Notes under the pieces: generated by a model
The model's input: the letters and a program-made list of their open reading frames with translations, nothing else
Databases searched by the model: none
Told to the model about the DNA's origin: nothing
Shown here: one piece after another, positions 36,414 to 46,952 of the stretch
Layout of the letters: every line of letters starts with the position of its first letter
How positions within the stretch are numbered: position 1 is the first letter of the stretch
Program-made: the position numbers and the translations under genes
From: Oscillospiraceae bacterium
GTDB taxonomy: Bacteria > Bacillota > Clostridia > Oscillospirales > Oscillospiraceae
DNA: 64,000 nucleotides
Reading direction: 5' to 3'
Assembly: GCA_017552325.1 (NCBI GenBank)
Contig: JAFZQE010000012.1
Location: 1 to 64,000 of the forward strand

Positions 36414-37666
36414 GCATGAAGATATCCGACATCAAACCCGAGGTCTATGACATGGCCGCGCGCGCCGAGGCCAAGATCCGCCCTGTTTTCGACGAGATCG
36501 ACCGTACGGCGATGCGCAACACCCGAAAGGTCATGCAGGCCTTCCAGGACCAGCGCGTCTCCGAGGCCTGTTTTGCGGGCACCACGGGCTACGGCTACGA
36601 CGATCTCGGCCGCGAGACGCTCGACCGCATCTACGCGCAGATCTTCGGCGCGGAGGCCGCCCTCGTGCGCACGCAGTTCGTCAACGGCACGCACGCGCTG
36701 ACCTGCGCGATGTTTGCGCTGGCCTCGCCGGGCGAGACCGTTCTGGCCGTGACCGGAACGCCCTATGACACGCTGCGCTGCGCGATCGGCCTTTCGGGCG
36801 ACGGCTTCGGCTCGCTGCGCTCCTACGGCGTCGGCTATTCCGAGGTCGGCCTGACCGAAGAGGGGAGACCCGATCTCACGCACATCCGCGAGGCCGCGGC
36901 CGATCCGAAGGTCAAAGGCGTCATGATCCAGCGCTCCCGCGGCTATGAGGACCGCCCGGCGCTGACGGTCGGCGATATCCGCCGGATCTGTGAAACCGTG
37001 CGCGAGGTCAATCCCGGCGCGAATATCATGGTCGACAACTGCTACGGCGAATTCACCGACCTGACCGAGCCCTGCGAGGCCGGGGCCGATCTGATCGCCG
37101 GCTCTCTGATCAAGAACCCGGGCGGCGGCGTCGCGCCCACCGGCGGCTATATCTCGGGGCGGAAGGATCTGGTCGAGCGCGCCGCGATGCGGCTGACGAC
37201 GCCCGGCATCGGCGGCGAGTGCGGCTCGACCCTCGGCGTGAACCGTCTGCTCTTCCAGGGCCTGTTCCTCGCGCCGCACACGGTCGCCCAGGCGCTGAAA
37301 ACCGCCGTGTTCTGCGCCGCGATGATGGATCAGCTCGGGATCGAGAGCTCGCCGAAATACGACGAAAAGCGCTCCGATATCATCCAGATGGTGAAGCTCG
37401 GCAGCGCCGAGCGGCTGAAAAAATTCTGCCTCGGCATCCAGGCGGGTGCGCCGGTGGATTCCTACGTCACGCCCGAGCCCTGGGCCATGCCAGGCTACGA
37501 CGACGAGGTCATCATGGCGGCCGGCGCCTTCATCCAGGGCTCGTCGATCGAGCTATCGGCCGACGGTCCGATGCGCGAGCCCTACATCGCCTACATGCAG
37601 GGCGGCCTGACCTACGAATCCGGCAAGCTCGGCGTCATGATGGCCGTCAACGCCATGCTGAATTAA
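36410..37666 (+). CDS. Methionine gamma-lyase family / YnbB-type PLP protein
   Basis: This 418-aa fold-type I PLP enzyme matches the family once labelled aluminium resistance protein and now called methionine gamma-lyase family (YnbB). Features are GTTGYGYDDLGRETLDRIYA near 55, RTQFVNGTHA near 87, VDNCYGEF near 206, and the likely PLP lysine in AGSLIKNPGGG near 233. Its real substrate is uncertain. GTG at 36410 overlaps the murD stop; ATG 36416 is equally possible. Confidence 0.85.
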   Translation: MSMKISDIKPEVYDMAARAEAKIRPVFDEIDRTAMRNTRKVMQAFQDQRVSEACFAGTTGYGYDDLGRETLDRIYAQIFGAEAALVRTQFVNGTHALTCAMFALASPGETVLAVTGTPYDTLRCAIGLSGDGFGSLRSYGVGYSEVGLTEEGRPDLTHIREAAADPKVKGVMIQRSRGYEDRPALTVGDIRRICETVREVNPGANIMVDNCYGEFTDLTEPCEAGADLIAGSLIKNPGGGVAPTGGYISGRKDLVERAAMRLTTPGIGGECGSTLGVNRLLFQGLFLAPHTVAQALKTAVFCAAMMDQLGIESSPKYDEKRSDIIQMVKLGSAERLKKFCLGIQAGAPVDSYVTPEPWAMPGYDDEVIMAAGAFIQGSSIELSADGPMREPYIAYMQGGLTYESGKLGVMMAVNAMLN

Positions 37667-37704
37667 GCGGGACGCCGCATATACTGCACAGGGGAGGTGT
37701 GCCT

Positions 37705-38358
37705 GTGCAGCTGCGACGCAGAGTACGAAGAAAACCGGCCTCGGCCGCCGGAAGACGGAGCGCTTTCCTTCTTCTGATCGCCGTCCTGGCCTTTATCGTC
37801 TGCTCATCGGTTTATTTCCGCACGATATCCACGCAGATCGCCGTCTCCGACGCCAGCGATCTTGTGACGATCCGCATCAACAGCGCGATCTCGGAGGCGC
37901 TGCGCGACGGCGCTTACAACGCAGATTCCTTCGTCTCCTTCGAAAAGAACGCAGGAGGCGAGGTCTCGGCCATCAGCTGCAACATGAGTGAGATCAACGC
38001 GCTGTCGGCGGAGATCCTGGAAAAGGTCGTCGGAACGACCGACAACTACACCGCGACGGTGGAGATCCCGCTGGGGAATCTGACCGGGCTGAGTCTGCTG
38101 ATGGGCCGCGGGCCGAAGGTGCCCGTGGAGATCGTCACGCTGACCTCCTCGCGCGTGGAGTTTACGAACAACATCGTCACCGCCGGGATCAACCAGACCA
38201 AACATCAGATCACGCTGCTGATCAGGGTGGACATCGACATTCTGATCCCCTGGGGCAGCGTCGGCACCCAGGTCGTCTCCGAGGTGCTGATCGCCGACAC
38301 GGTCGTCGTCGGCCAGGTCCCCGGGACTTACCTCGACATCAAAGGAAGCAGTCCCTGA
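37705..38358 (+). CDS. yunB: Sporulation protein YunB
   Basis: This 217-aa protein has a basic N-terminus, one membrane helix (about 19-40) and an external domain with NSAISEALRDG, VEIPLGNLTGLSLLMGRGPKVP and INQTKHQITLLIRVDIDILIPW, the YunB signature. In Bacillus yunB is a sigma-E gene needed for normal spores. GGGGAGG lies seven bases before the GTG start. CATATACTG (37678-37686), a mother-cell-type -10, lies just upstream, very close to the ribosome site. Confidence 0.88.
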   Translation: MQLRRRVRRKPASAAGRRSAFLLLIAVLAFIVCSSVYFRTISTQIAVSDASDLVTIRINSAISEALRDGAYNADSFVSFEKNAGGEVSAISCNMSEINALSAEILEKVVGTTDNYTATVEIPLGNLTGLSLLMGRGPKVPVEIVTLTSSRVEFTNNIVTAGINQTKHQITLLIRVDIDILIPWGSVGTQVVSEVLIADTVVVGQVPGTYLDIKGSSP

Positions 38359-40386
<2,028 letters not shown>

Positions 40387-40387
40387 T

Positions 40388-42307
40388 ATGATCGCGCTGC
40401 TCCTTTATCTTTGCTCCGGCCTGGCGCTCTCTTTCGCCCTGATGAAAGAGCGGCGGCTCGCCCTGAAAATCTGGCTCGGCCTCGTGTTCGGCTGCGTGCT
40501 GCTGATGTGGCTGCCCTGCCTGTTCGCCTTCTTCCTCGGCTTTACGCTGACGGCACAATACTGCGCGCTTATCCTGGCCGTTCTGATCGCGCTGGGTGCG
40601 GCGTATTCACTGTTTCGCGGCCGGGGGGCTGAGATCCCCGCTGCGGACGAAAACGCGAAGCAGCGCGATCTGATCGGTCTTGTGCTGTCCCTTTCGCTGA
40701 CCTGTGTCTGCGGCCTGCTGCTGCACACGCACGTCCTCTGTCCGCATGAGGACGGCAGCCTCTGGGTCGGCCAGTCGACTTACGGCGACCTCGCCATGCA
40801 CCTCGGCTTTATCGAGAGCCTGTTCCGGCAGGGGCAGTTCCCGCCGGAGTACAGCATCTACCCGGGCCAGCAGCTGAACTACCCCTTCCTGGTGGACGCC
40901 GCCTCCGCGAGCCTGCGCTTTTTCGGCCTGAGCCTGCGCGCGTCGGTGATCGTGCCGAGCCTTGTGATGCTCTTCTGCGTGTTCTTAGGCTTCTGGCTGC
41001 TGGCCGATTCCGTGACGGAGAAGCTCGGCGCGGACCTGCTGTCCTGGCTGCTCTTCGTCTTCAACGGCGGATTCGGCTTTGCGCTGTTTTTCGGAAAATA
41101 TCCCTTCTCGACGATCTTTACCGAGTACTACAAGACGCCGACCAACTTCACGGACGAGGACATCCGCTGGGTCAACGTCATCTGCGACATGCTGATCCCG
41201 CAGCGAACGACGATGGCGGGCTGGTGCGTGCTGCTCGCGGCGATATATCTGCTGCTCTCCGCCGTTAAAAAGACGATGGAGGGCGGCGGGCGTCGTGAGA
41301 TGCTGTGCCTTGCCTTCCTCGCCGCCTCGATGCCGATGATCCACACGCACAGCTTCCTGGCGCTCGGCATCCTCTCGGCCGTCTGGTTCTTCTGCGCGCT
41401 GCCGCAGGCCGTCAAAAAGGGGAGGGGCGCGCTTCTGTTTTGGCACTACGTCCTCTACGGGCTGATCTGCCTGCTGCTGGCCGCCCCGCAGATCCTCAAA
41501 TGGACGATGGACTCGGTCAGCACCGGGCGGCTTCTGAAGTGGAACCTCGGCTGGGTCGCCGGCGCGAACGGGGCTCTCACCAACTGGTTCCATTTCTACA
41601 CCGTCAACTGCGGCCTGGTCTTCCTCGGCATGTGGCTGCTGCCCTTCTTCGTGCGCGGGAGAAAGCTGCACATCTTCCTCGGCGCTTCTGCGATCTTCCT
41701 GCTCTCCAATCTCGTCGCCTTCCAGCCGAACCTCTATGACAACAACAAGCTCCTCTACGTCTGGTTCATGCTGGTCGATATCCTGCTCTGCGACTGGTTC
41801 TGCGAGTCCCTGTCCTCCTTCCGCTCCCCATGGCTGCGGCGGGCGGCCGCGCTGCTGCTGGTCTTCCTCGGCACCTTCTCCGGCCTTCTGAGCATCGGGC
41901 GCGAGTGCGTAAGCGCGTATCAGCTGTTCTCGTCGGAGCAGGTCGAGGCGGCGGACTTCATCGTGGAAAACACCGAGCCGGACAGCCTGTTTCTGACAGC
42001 TCCGAATCACCCGACTCCCGTGCCCGTCCTCACCGGGCGAAGCATCACCTGCGGCCCGGGTCTCTATCTCTTTTTCCACGGCGTCGACTATCAGGCGCGC
42101 GAGAAAATGGTGGGCAAAGCCTATGGCGGCGGGGATGATTTCCTGCGTCTGGCGGAGGAGCTCGGCGTCGACTATGTCTATATCGGCGGCAACGAACGCC
42201 GCAAGTACGAGGTGAACGAGGACTGGTTCCGCGAACGCTATCCGCTCGTCTACGACCAGGACGGTATCACGATATACCGCGTAACAGAAGAAAACACCGG
42301 CTCGTAA
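40388..42307 (+). CDS. Multi-pass membrane protein, probable GT-C-type glycosyltransferase
   Basis: This 639-aa protein has about a dozen hydrophobic helices. After the second or third helix comes GDLAMHLGFIESLFRQG near 134, an acidic loop followed by a QLNYPF segment, resembling the first external loop of GT-C enzymes of the PMT/GT39 type, where an Asp is catalytic. The C-terminal soluble part contains LTGRSITCGPGLYLFFHG. The acceptor and lipid-linked donor are unknown. Its stop codon lies in the loop of the terminator at 42291-42323. Confidence 0.6.
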   Translation: MIALLLYLCSGLALSFALMKERRLALKIWLGLVFGCVLLMWLPCLFAFFLGFTLTAQYCALILAVLIALGAAYSLFRGRGAEIPAADENAKQRDLIGLVLSLSLTCVCGLLLHTHVLCPHEDGSLWVGQSTYGDLAMHLGFIESLFRQGQFPPEYSIYPGQQLNYPFLVDAASASLRFFGLSLRASVIVPSLVMLFCVFLGFWLLADSVTEKLGADLLSWLLFVFNGGFGFALFFGKYPFSTIFTEYYKTPTNFTDEDIRWVNVICDMLIPQRTTMAGWCVLLAAIYLLLSAVKKTMEGGGRREMLCLAFLAASMPMIHTHSFLALGILSAVWFFCALPQAVKKGRGALLFWHYVLYGLICLLLAAPQILKWTMDSVSTGRLLKWNLGWVAGANGALTNWFHFYTVNCGLVFLGMWLLPFFVRGRKLHIFLGASAIFLLSNLVAFQPNLYDNNKLLYVWFMLVDILLCDWFCESLSSFRSPWLRRAAALLLVFLGTFSGLLSIGRECVSAYQLFSSEQVEAADFIVENTEPDSLFLTAPNHPTPVPVLTGRSITCGPGLYLFFHGVDYQAREKMVGKAYGGGDDFLRLAEELGVDYVYIGGNERRKYEVNEDWFRERYPLVYDQDGITIYRVTEENTGS

Positions 42308-42323
42308 GAGCCGGTGTTTTCTT
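42291..42323. terminator. Bidirectional terminator with a stop codon in its loop
   Basis: A 13-bp perfect stem (AAAACACCGGCTC with its complement) and a GTAA loop. The loop TAA is the stop codon of the GT-C gene. It also ends the convergent yolD-polymerase operon. Confidence 0.88.
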
Positions 42324-42642
42324 ATAAGGCCCGTATCTCCAGCAGATCGTCCATCGCCACCCAGGTGTCGTCGATCAGCAGGCTGCGGCCGGGCAGGTCG
42401 ATCTTCATCACAACGCCGCTGAGCGCGCTGTACTGCCGGTTGGCATAGAATACCGCACAGACCTCCCGCCCCGGGCTGAGCATGTGCAGGCGGCGGTCCA
42501 GCTCGAGCTGCGCGTCCTCGCCGAGGCAGATCCGCTCGTCGACGGCGCGATTCAGCTCGTACAGCGTGGCGTTCAGCCCCTCCAGCGCCGAGAAGGGCAT
42601 AAACTGCTTGGCCCGCTCGGCGCGATCCATTTTCGCTCTCAT
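42322..42642 (-). CDS. YolD-like protein
   Basis: This 106-aa protein shows the YolD pattern: DRAERAKQFMPFSALEG near residues 6-22 and a C-terminal beta domain (GVVMKIDLPGRSLLIDDTWVAMDDL). YolD proteins are found next to Y-family polymerases of the UvrX/YqjW type, and are thought to work with them much as UmuD does with UmuC. It overlaps the end of the polymerase gene by four bases. Confidence 0.85.
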   Translation of the reverse strand: MRAKMDRAERAKQFMPFSALEGLNATLYELNRAVDERICLGEDAQLELDRRLHMLSPGREVCAVFYANRQYSALSGVVMKIDLPGRSLLIDDTWVAMDDLLEIRAL

Positions 42643-43901
42643 GCCCGATGCCCTCCGATCTGTCGGTTCCGTTCCATCTGCGTGGCGCCCTCCTGCAGAT
42701 CCATGGCCTTGAGCAGGCCGTTTTTCCCGTACTTTTTCCGGATGCTCACCATCGCGCGCTGCAGCCGCTCCTCGCGCTGCTGCGCCTCCGCGCCCTCAAA
42801 CAGCCCGAGCTGCAGGCCGCCGCGCTCACGCACACCGCCGTAGCAAAGATTGATGCGCCGGATCGTGTCCTCGCGCGCCATGATGCGGTCGTAGAGCCCC
42901 TGCGCTGCGTCGGCCAGGGTTCGCACGGAGGAGCAGGGGAGCTCCAGTGCCGCGCTTCCGTGCGCGGGCGGGCGATCGCCGCGGTAGGTATAGCCCAGGC
43001 TCAGATCCACGGTCTTTGCCTCCAGGCCCTTTTCAAAGAGCTCCAGCGCCAGATCCTCCGCCATTTCGCGCACGACGATGCGCCCCGTCTGATAGTCGTA
43101 ATCACGGATCAGGATCTGCCCGCGGCTCAGGCTTTTGCTGCGCGGGCGGAAGCTCTTGATGTCGGCCATCGTCGTCGTCTCGCGCCCCCAGGCGTGGTCG
43201 ATCAGGAGCTCCGCGTCGATGCCGAAGCTTTTGTACAGCGCGTCTTCGTTGGCATGGGCCACGCCGCCCATATCGAAGATCCCCAGCCGGGCCAGACGCC
43301 GCTCCGTGCCGGGCCCGATCCGCCAGAAATCGGTCAGCGGCCGGTGATCCCAGAGGATCCTCCGGTAGCTCTCCTCGTTCAGGATGCCGATGTGATCCGG
43401 CGTCCGCTTGGACATGATATCCAGCGCGATCTTCGCCAGATAGAGGTTGCTGCCGAGGCCGCAGGTCGCCGTCAGGCCGGTGCAGCGGTAGATCTCGTGC
43501 AGCAGCGCGGCGGCGAAGCCCTTCGCCGTCAGACCGCGCGCTCCGCAGTAGTCTGTGATGTCCATGAACACCTCGTCGATCGAATAGACGTGGATGTCCT
43601 CCTCGGCCACAAAACGCAGGTAAATGCCGTAGATCCGCGCGGCGTACTGCATGTACAGGGCCATCCGCGGCTTGGCCATGATGTAGTCGATCCCCTCCGG
43701 GATCTCGAAGACCCGACAGCGGTTTTTGACGCCCAGCGCCTTCATGGCCGGGGAGACGGCGAGGCAGATGGTCTTTTCCGTGCGCTCCGGGTCGGCCACG
43801 ACCAGCTTCGCCGTCAGCGGGTCCAGGCCCCGCTCCACGCACTCTACCGAGGCGTAATAGGATTTCAGGTCGACGCAGAGATAGCTTCGTTCTTTTTCCA
43901 T
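42639..43901 (-). CDS. Y-family translesion DNA polymerase (UvrX/YqjW-like)
   Basis: This 420-aa polymerase has the first metal-site motif CVDLKSYYASVE near residue 9, the catalytic YSIDEVFMDIT near 104, and the HhH region WRIGPGTERRLARLGI near 193. It resembles the UmuC/UvrX branch that copies damaged DNA with low fidelity. It forms an operon with yolD behind a promoter carrying two palindromes, so tight repression is likely. Confidence 0.92.
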   Translation of the reverse strand: MEKERSYLCVDLKSYYASVECVERGLDPLTAKLVVADPERTEKTICLAVSPAMKALGVKNRCRVFEIPEGIDYIMAKPRMALYMQYAARIYGIYLRFVAEEDIHVYSIDEVFMDITDYCGARGLTAKGFAAALLHEIYRCTGLTATCGLGSNLYLAKIALDIMSKRTPDHIGILNEESYRRILWDHRPLTDFWRIGPGTERRLARLGIFDMGGVAHANEDALYKSFGIDAELLIDHAWGRETTTMADIKSFRPRSKSLSRGQILIRDYDYQTGRIVVREMAEDLALELFEKGLEAKTVDLSLGYTYRGDRPPAHGSAALELPCSSVRTLADAAQGLYDRIMAREDTIRRINLCYGGVRERGGLQLGLFEGAEAQQREERLQRAMVSIRKKYGKNGLLKAMDLQEGATQMERNRQIGGHRA

Positions 43902-43927
43902 AGTCGATCACCGAAAGGCATAAAAAT

Positions 43928-43979
43928 ATCTTAACAAGATCAGTACAGTTATTATACTATCTTGATAAGATAATTTCAA
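43928..43979 (-). promoter_or_regulatory. Promoter with twin 13-bp palindromic operators
   Basis: Minus-strand promoter TTGAAA (43979-43974), 17-bp spacer, TATAAT (43956-43951). One palindrome ATCTT-N3-AAGAT (43959-43971) fills the spacer. A second copy (43928-43940) lies just past the transcription start. Their centres are 31 bp apart, about three helical turns. They are not the GAAC-N4-GTTC box of Firmicute LexA. Confidence 0.7.
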
Positions 43980-43997
43980 GGGGATATTTGTCTTTTT

Positions 43998-44993
43998 TCA
44001 ATAAAGCAGAATCTGGATCAGCGCCTCCCGGCTCATGCCCTGGATATAGAGCCCGACGTCGGCGTCCCGCAGCGCGGCGGCGAGCGCATCCTCGCGCAGT
44101 TCGACGCCTATCAGCTGCTCCGAAAGCAGCTCCGGCTCCCGGCTGCTGAAGAAATCGCCGCGGAAGCCGAGCGCGGAGATGCGGCCTCCCTCGCTCGTGA
44201 GATAGACGCTTACGCTGCCGCAGCCCTCGACGCGCCGCTTTTTCTCGATCTGAGCGGCAGGGGAGAGGCCGTAGTTCCAGTCCCAGCGGGCGTAGCGCTC
44301 CTCCCGGATCGCATCGATCGCGCGGAGCTCCGCTTCGGAAAAGCGGTATTCCTCGCCCGGCGTCTCGGAGAGCATTTCTCTCAGCAGCAGGGAGCGAAAC
44401 TCCGCGAGGCCGATCTCCGGCGGGAGATAGCCGCGGAGGTTGGCGACGCGGCTGCGCACCGAGGAGACGCCCTTGCCGCTGAGCTTTTCGGCGTCGACGT
44501 GCAGTGCGCGCGTCACGGCCTCCAGGTCGGAGGAGAAAAGGATCGTGCCGTGGTGCAGGACGCGGCCCTGCCGGCGGTACTGGGAATTACCGGAGAACTT
44601 TTTCCCGTCGACCGTCATGTCGTTGCGACCGTTGAGCTCGGCCGGCACGCCGAGCTTCTGCAGCGTCCGGATCACCGGGCGGCAGAAGAGCGAGAGATCC
44701 AGCTTCTCCATCGCCGCGGCGTCGGTGATGTAGCTGAAATTGAGGTTGCCGAGATCGTGATAGACGGCGCCGCCGCCGGAGAGCCGCCGCACGACCTGCA
44801 CGCCGTGCTCCCGCACATAGGCGGGATCGATCTCCGCCGCCGTATTCTGATATTTGCCGACGATGACGGCGTTTCTGTTCTGCCAGAGCATGAAATAGCT
44901 CCGGTCGCGCGGCAGCGCGTCGAAGACGTACTGCTCGGCGGCGAGGTTCCACGCCGCGTCCGTCGTATGGAGATCGAGATAGTTCAGCTTCAT
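43998..44993 (-). CDS. lplA: Lipoate--protein ligase A
   Basis: This 331-aa enzyme attaches free lipoate to lipoyl domains. RRLSGGGAVYHDLGNLNFS near 68-86 and NDMTVDGKKFSGNSQY near 122-137 are the lipoyl-AMP binding motifs; GRVLHHGTILF follows. A C-terminal accessory domain starts near 250. ATG 44993 is preferred; a TTG at 45011 adds six residues. No lipoylated enzyme gene is nearby. Confidence 0.93.
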   Translation of the reverse strand: MKLNYLDLHTTDAAWNLAAEQYVFDALPRDRSYFMLWQNRNAVIVGKYQNTAAEIDPAYVREHGVQVVRRLSGGGAVYHDLGNLNFSYITDAAAMEKLDLSLFCRPVIRTLQKLGVPAELNGRNDMTVDGKKFSGNSQYRRQGRVLHHGTILFSSDLEAVTRALHVDAEKLSGKGVSSVRSRVANLRGYLPPEIGLAEFRSLLLREMLSETPGEEYRFSEAELRAIDAIREERYARWDWNYGLSPAAQIEKKRRVEGCGSVSVYLTSEGGRISALGFRGDFFSSREPELLSEQLIGVELREDALAAALRDADVGLYIQGMSREALIQILLY

Positions 44994-45016
44994 TCCAGTC
45001 ACCGGAATCAAAACGG

Positions 45017-45040
45017 CAGAGCCGGGCAGCCCCGGCTCTG
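45017..45040 (-). terminator. Terminator after the F420-ligase-like gene
   Basis: A perfect 10-bp stem (CAGAGCCGGG with its complement) is followed on the minus strand by CCGTTTTG. It separates this gene from lplA. Confidence 0.65.
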
Positions 45041-45047
45041 TCTGTGA

Positions 45048-46241
45048 TTATTCTGCCGTGTAGTTGTCGAAATAGCCCTGGATATAGACGATCGGCGTGC
45101 CCTTGTCGCCGCTGCCGGAGGTCAGATCGCAGAGCGAGCCGATCAGGTCGGTCAGCCGGCGGGGCGTCGTGCCCTCGGAGACCATCTGCCCGACCAGGTT
45201 GCCGTCCTTCTGCTGGATGCTGGCCTTGATCGCGTCGCGCAGCGCCTCGCCCGAGAGCTCGGCAAAATCGTTGTCGGCCAGGTACTTGAGCTTGAGCTCG
45301 TTGGGCGTGCCGTTCAGCCCGGCGGTATAGGCGGGGGAGACGATCGGGTCGGCCAGCTCCCAGATCTTGCCCACCGGGTCCTTGAAGGCGCCGTCGCCGT
45401 AGACCATGACCTCGACGTGTTTCCCGGTCAGGCGCAGGATATCGTCCTGGATCTCCTCGACCAGCGCCTGGCAGTCGCGCGGGAAGAGCTTGACCTTGTC
45501 CTCGGTCGCCTTATTCGAGCCGAGCAGGCCGTACTTTTCGTTGCAGCCGCTGCCGTTGACGGGCGCAGTCATAATCTGGTCCAGGCCGAAGACCCGCTCG
45601 GCGCCCGCCGCGCGGAGAAGGCGGCCGGTGCGCGCCCGGCTGTGGATGTCGCAGTGGATGACGTTCTTCGTGTAACGCAGGATCTCGCGCGGATCGTTGG
45701 CGAAGACGACCTCGACCTCCGCGCCGCAGCTTTCGATCAGCTCGGTGTAGTAGGCCACGTAGTCGACGCCGGTGAAGGGATGGAGCTGATAGCCGAAGAG
45801 CTCGCGGTAGCGCTCGAGCGTCAGCACGTCGCGGTAGGGATCGACGCCGTTTTCATCCAGCGCGTCCAGGTCGATCAGATGGTTGCCGACCTCGTCTGAA
45901 GGGTAGGAGAGCATCAGGACGATCTTCTTCGCGCCCTTGGCGATGCCGCGCAGACAGATGGCAAAGCGGTTGCGGCTGAGGATCGGGAAAATGACGCCGA
46001 CCGTCTCTCCGCCGAGCTTGGCGCGCACGTCCGCGGCAATGTCGTTGACCGAAGCGTAGTTGCCCTGCGCTCGGGCCACGATGGCCTCGGTCATCGCGAC
46101 GACGTCGCGGTCGCGGATCTCAAAGGGCTCCTGTTCGGCGGCCTGCATGACGCAGTCGACCACGATTCTGCGCAGATCGTCGCCCTCGCGGATAATGGGC
46201 GCGCGGACGCCTCTGGAAACGGTACCGACCATACGGCTCAT
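45048..46241 (-). CDS. Coenzyme F420-0:L-glutamate ligase-like (CofE domain) protein
   Basis: This 397-aa protein carries a CofE/FbiB-like domain: VRAPIIREGDDL near 12, RDRDVVAMTEAIVARAQG near 43, and the metal/GTP region VMVYGDGAFKDPVGKIWELADP near 290. True CofE adds glutamate to F420 in methanogens and actinobacteria. F420 is not expected in Clostridia and no other F420 gene is present here, so the substrate is probably different. It is preceded by a good promoter and followed by a terminator. Confidence 0.72.
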   Translation of the reverse strand: MSRMVGTVSRGVRAPIIREGDDLRRIVVDCVMQAAEQEPFEIRDRDVVAMTEAIVARAQGNYASVNDIAADVRAKLGGETVGVIFPILSRNRFAICLRGIAKGAKKIVLMLSYPSDEVGNHLIDLDALDENGVDPYRDVLTLERYRELFGYQLHPFTGVDYVAYYTELIESCGAEVEVVFANDPREILRYTKNVIHCDIHSRARTGRLLRAAGAERVFGLDQIMTAPVNGSGCNEKYGLLGSNKATEDKVKLFPRDCQALVEEIQDDILRLTGKHVEVMVYGDGAFKDPVGKIWELADPIVSPAYTAGLNGTPNELKLKYLADNDFAELSGEALRDAIKASIQQKDGNLVGQMVSEGTTPRRLTDLIGSLCDLTSGSGDKGTPIVYIQGYFDNYTAE

Positions 46242-46278
46242 AAATGAACACCTCGCTGTTTTATTTTTTTACGGAAGA

Positions 46279-46307
46279 AGTATACACCTGTTCCGCCGCT
46301 TTGTAAA
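46279..46307 (-). promoter_or_regulatory. Sigma-A promoter of the F420-ligase-like gene
   Basis: Minus strand: TTTACA (46307-46302), 17-bp spacer, TATACT (46284-46279), 38 bases before the ATG. Confidence 0.7.
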
Positions 46308-46349
46308 ATTCTTTTTTAGTTCCGTTTGCTGGCAGTTTTCCGTATGACG

Positions 46350-46358
46350 CATAGGATG
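46350..46358 (+). promoter_or_regulatory. Mother-cell-type -10 candidate of the cotJ operon
   Basis: CATAGGATG lies 41 bases before the GTG start and matches the CATANNNTG pattern seen upstream of four other spore-type genes in this window. No good sigma-E -35 stands 13-15 bases upstream, so the call is weak. Confidence 0.3.
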
Positions 46359-46398
46359 GCATGAGGGAGACCTCAGGGATGCAATGGGAGGAATCAAC

Positions 46399-46836
46399 GT
46401 GAACGGAAAACAAACGGATTATCGTTCGGGCGCGCTGCCGGGACGCTTTCCGCTGGCCACGGCGCTGACGCCGATGCAGGAGAGCGCGGAGCCGAGCTAT
46501 GACAGCGGCGAGGCGCTGAGCAGGGGAACGCTCTTCCCCGGGCTCGACCTGCCATTTATGAACATCGTCAATCCGGAGCTGCCGGAGGGTCCGCAGACCG
46601 AGCTGATGGCGATCTGCTTCGTCGTCCACGAGCTTGGCCTGTATCTGGACACCCACGCCGGGGATGGGGAGGCCTTCGCACTGTTTCAGAGTATGCTTGC
46701 CCTGGAAAAAGAGGCGAAGCGGCGCTATCTCGAGCTCTGCGGGCCGGTCATGAAGAGCGACCTGCTGACGGCGGAGCGCTACAGCTGGCTCTGCGACCCC
46801 TGGCCCTGGGATATCGCCGGAAAGAAGGAGGGCTGA
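46399..46836 (+). CDS. cotJA-cotJB: Fused CotJA-CotJB spore coat protein
   Basis: This 145-aa protein joins two normally separate coat proteins. The first part (about 1-60) has the CotJA pattern PLATALTPMQ and EALSRGTLFPGLDLPF. The second (about 70-145) has the CotJB pattern ICFVVHELGLYLDTHAGD, a central helix and WLCDPWPWD. In Bacillus the cotJA-cotJB-cotJC operon is mother-cell specific and its products enter the inner coat together. The GTG start at 46399 has GGGAGG seven bases upstream. The next gene, cotJC, begins two bases after its stop but is broken by a prophage. Confidence 0.82.
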   Translation: MNGKQTDYRSGALPGRFPLATALTPMQESAEPSYDSGEALSRGTLFPGLDLPFMNIVNPELPEGPQTELMAICFVVHELGLYLDTHAGDGEAFALFQSMLALEKEAKRRYLELCGPVMKSDLLTAERYSWLCDPWPWDIAGKKEG

Positions 46837-46838
46837 GC

Positions 46839-46952
46839 ATGTTCGTCTATGAGAAAAAGCTGCAGTACCCGGTCAGGATCAAGAATCCGAACCCGGCGCT
46901 TGCCAAATTCATCATCTCGCAGTACGGCGGCCCGGAGGGCAGAAACAGATAA
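46839..46952 (+). pseudogene. cotJC: cotJC, 5' fragment, interrupted by prophage
   Basis: The reading frame starts MFVYEKKLQYPVRIK and runs through KFIISQYGGPEG, matching the N-terminus of CotJC, a spore-coat manganese-catalase-like protein of about 190 aa. After Gly34 the match ends. Three phage-encoded residues (RNR) and a TAA follow, directly abutting the stop of the phage integrase on the other strand. The remaining 150 or so codons should lie beyond the window at the right end of the prophage. Whether the gene is dead or is restored by excision cannot be seen here. Confidence 0.85.

Noticed and set aside
37219..37704. Upstream extension of the yunB frame through the PLP-enzyme gene
   Set aside because: It is the out-of-frame shadow of the preceding gene; GGGGAGG and the YunB N-terminus place the start at 37705.
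46350..46358. A full sigma-E promoter for cotJ
   Set aside because: Only the -10-like CATAGGATG is present; no acceptable -35 lies 13-15 bases upstream, so it is listed only as a weak element.
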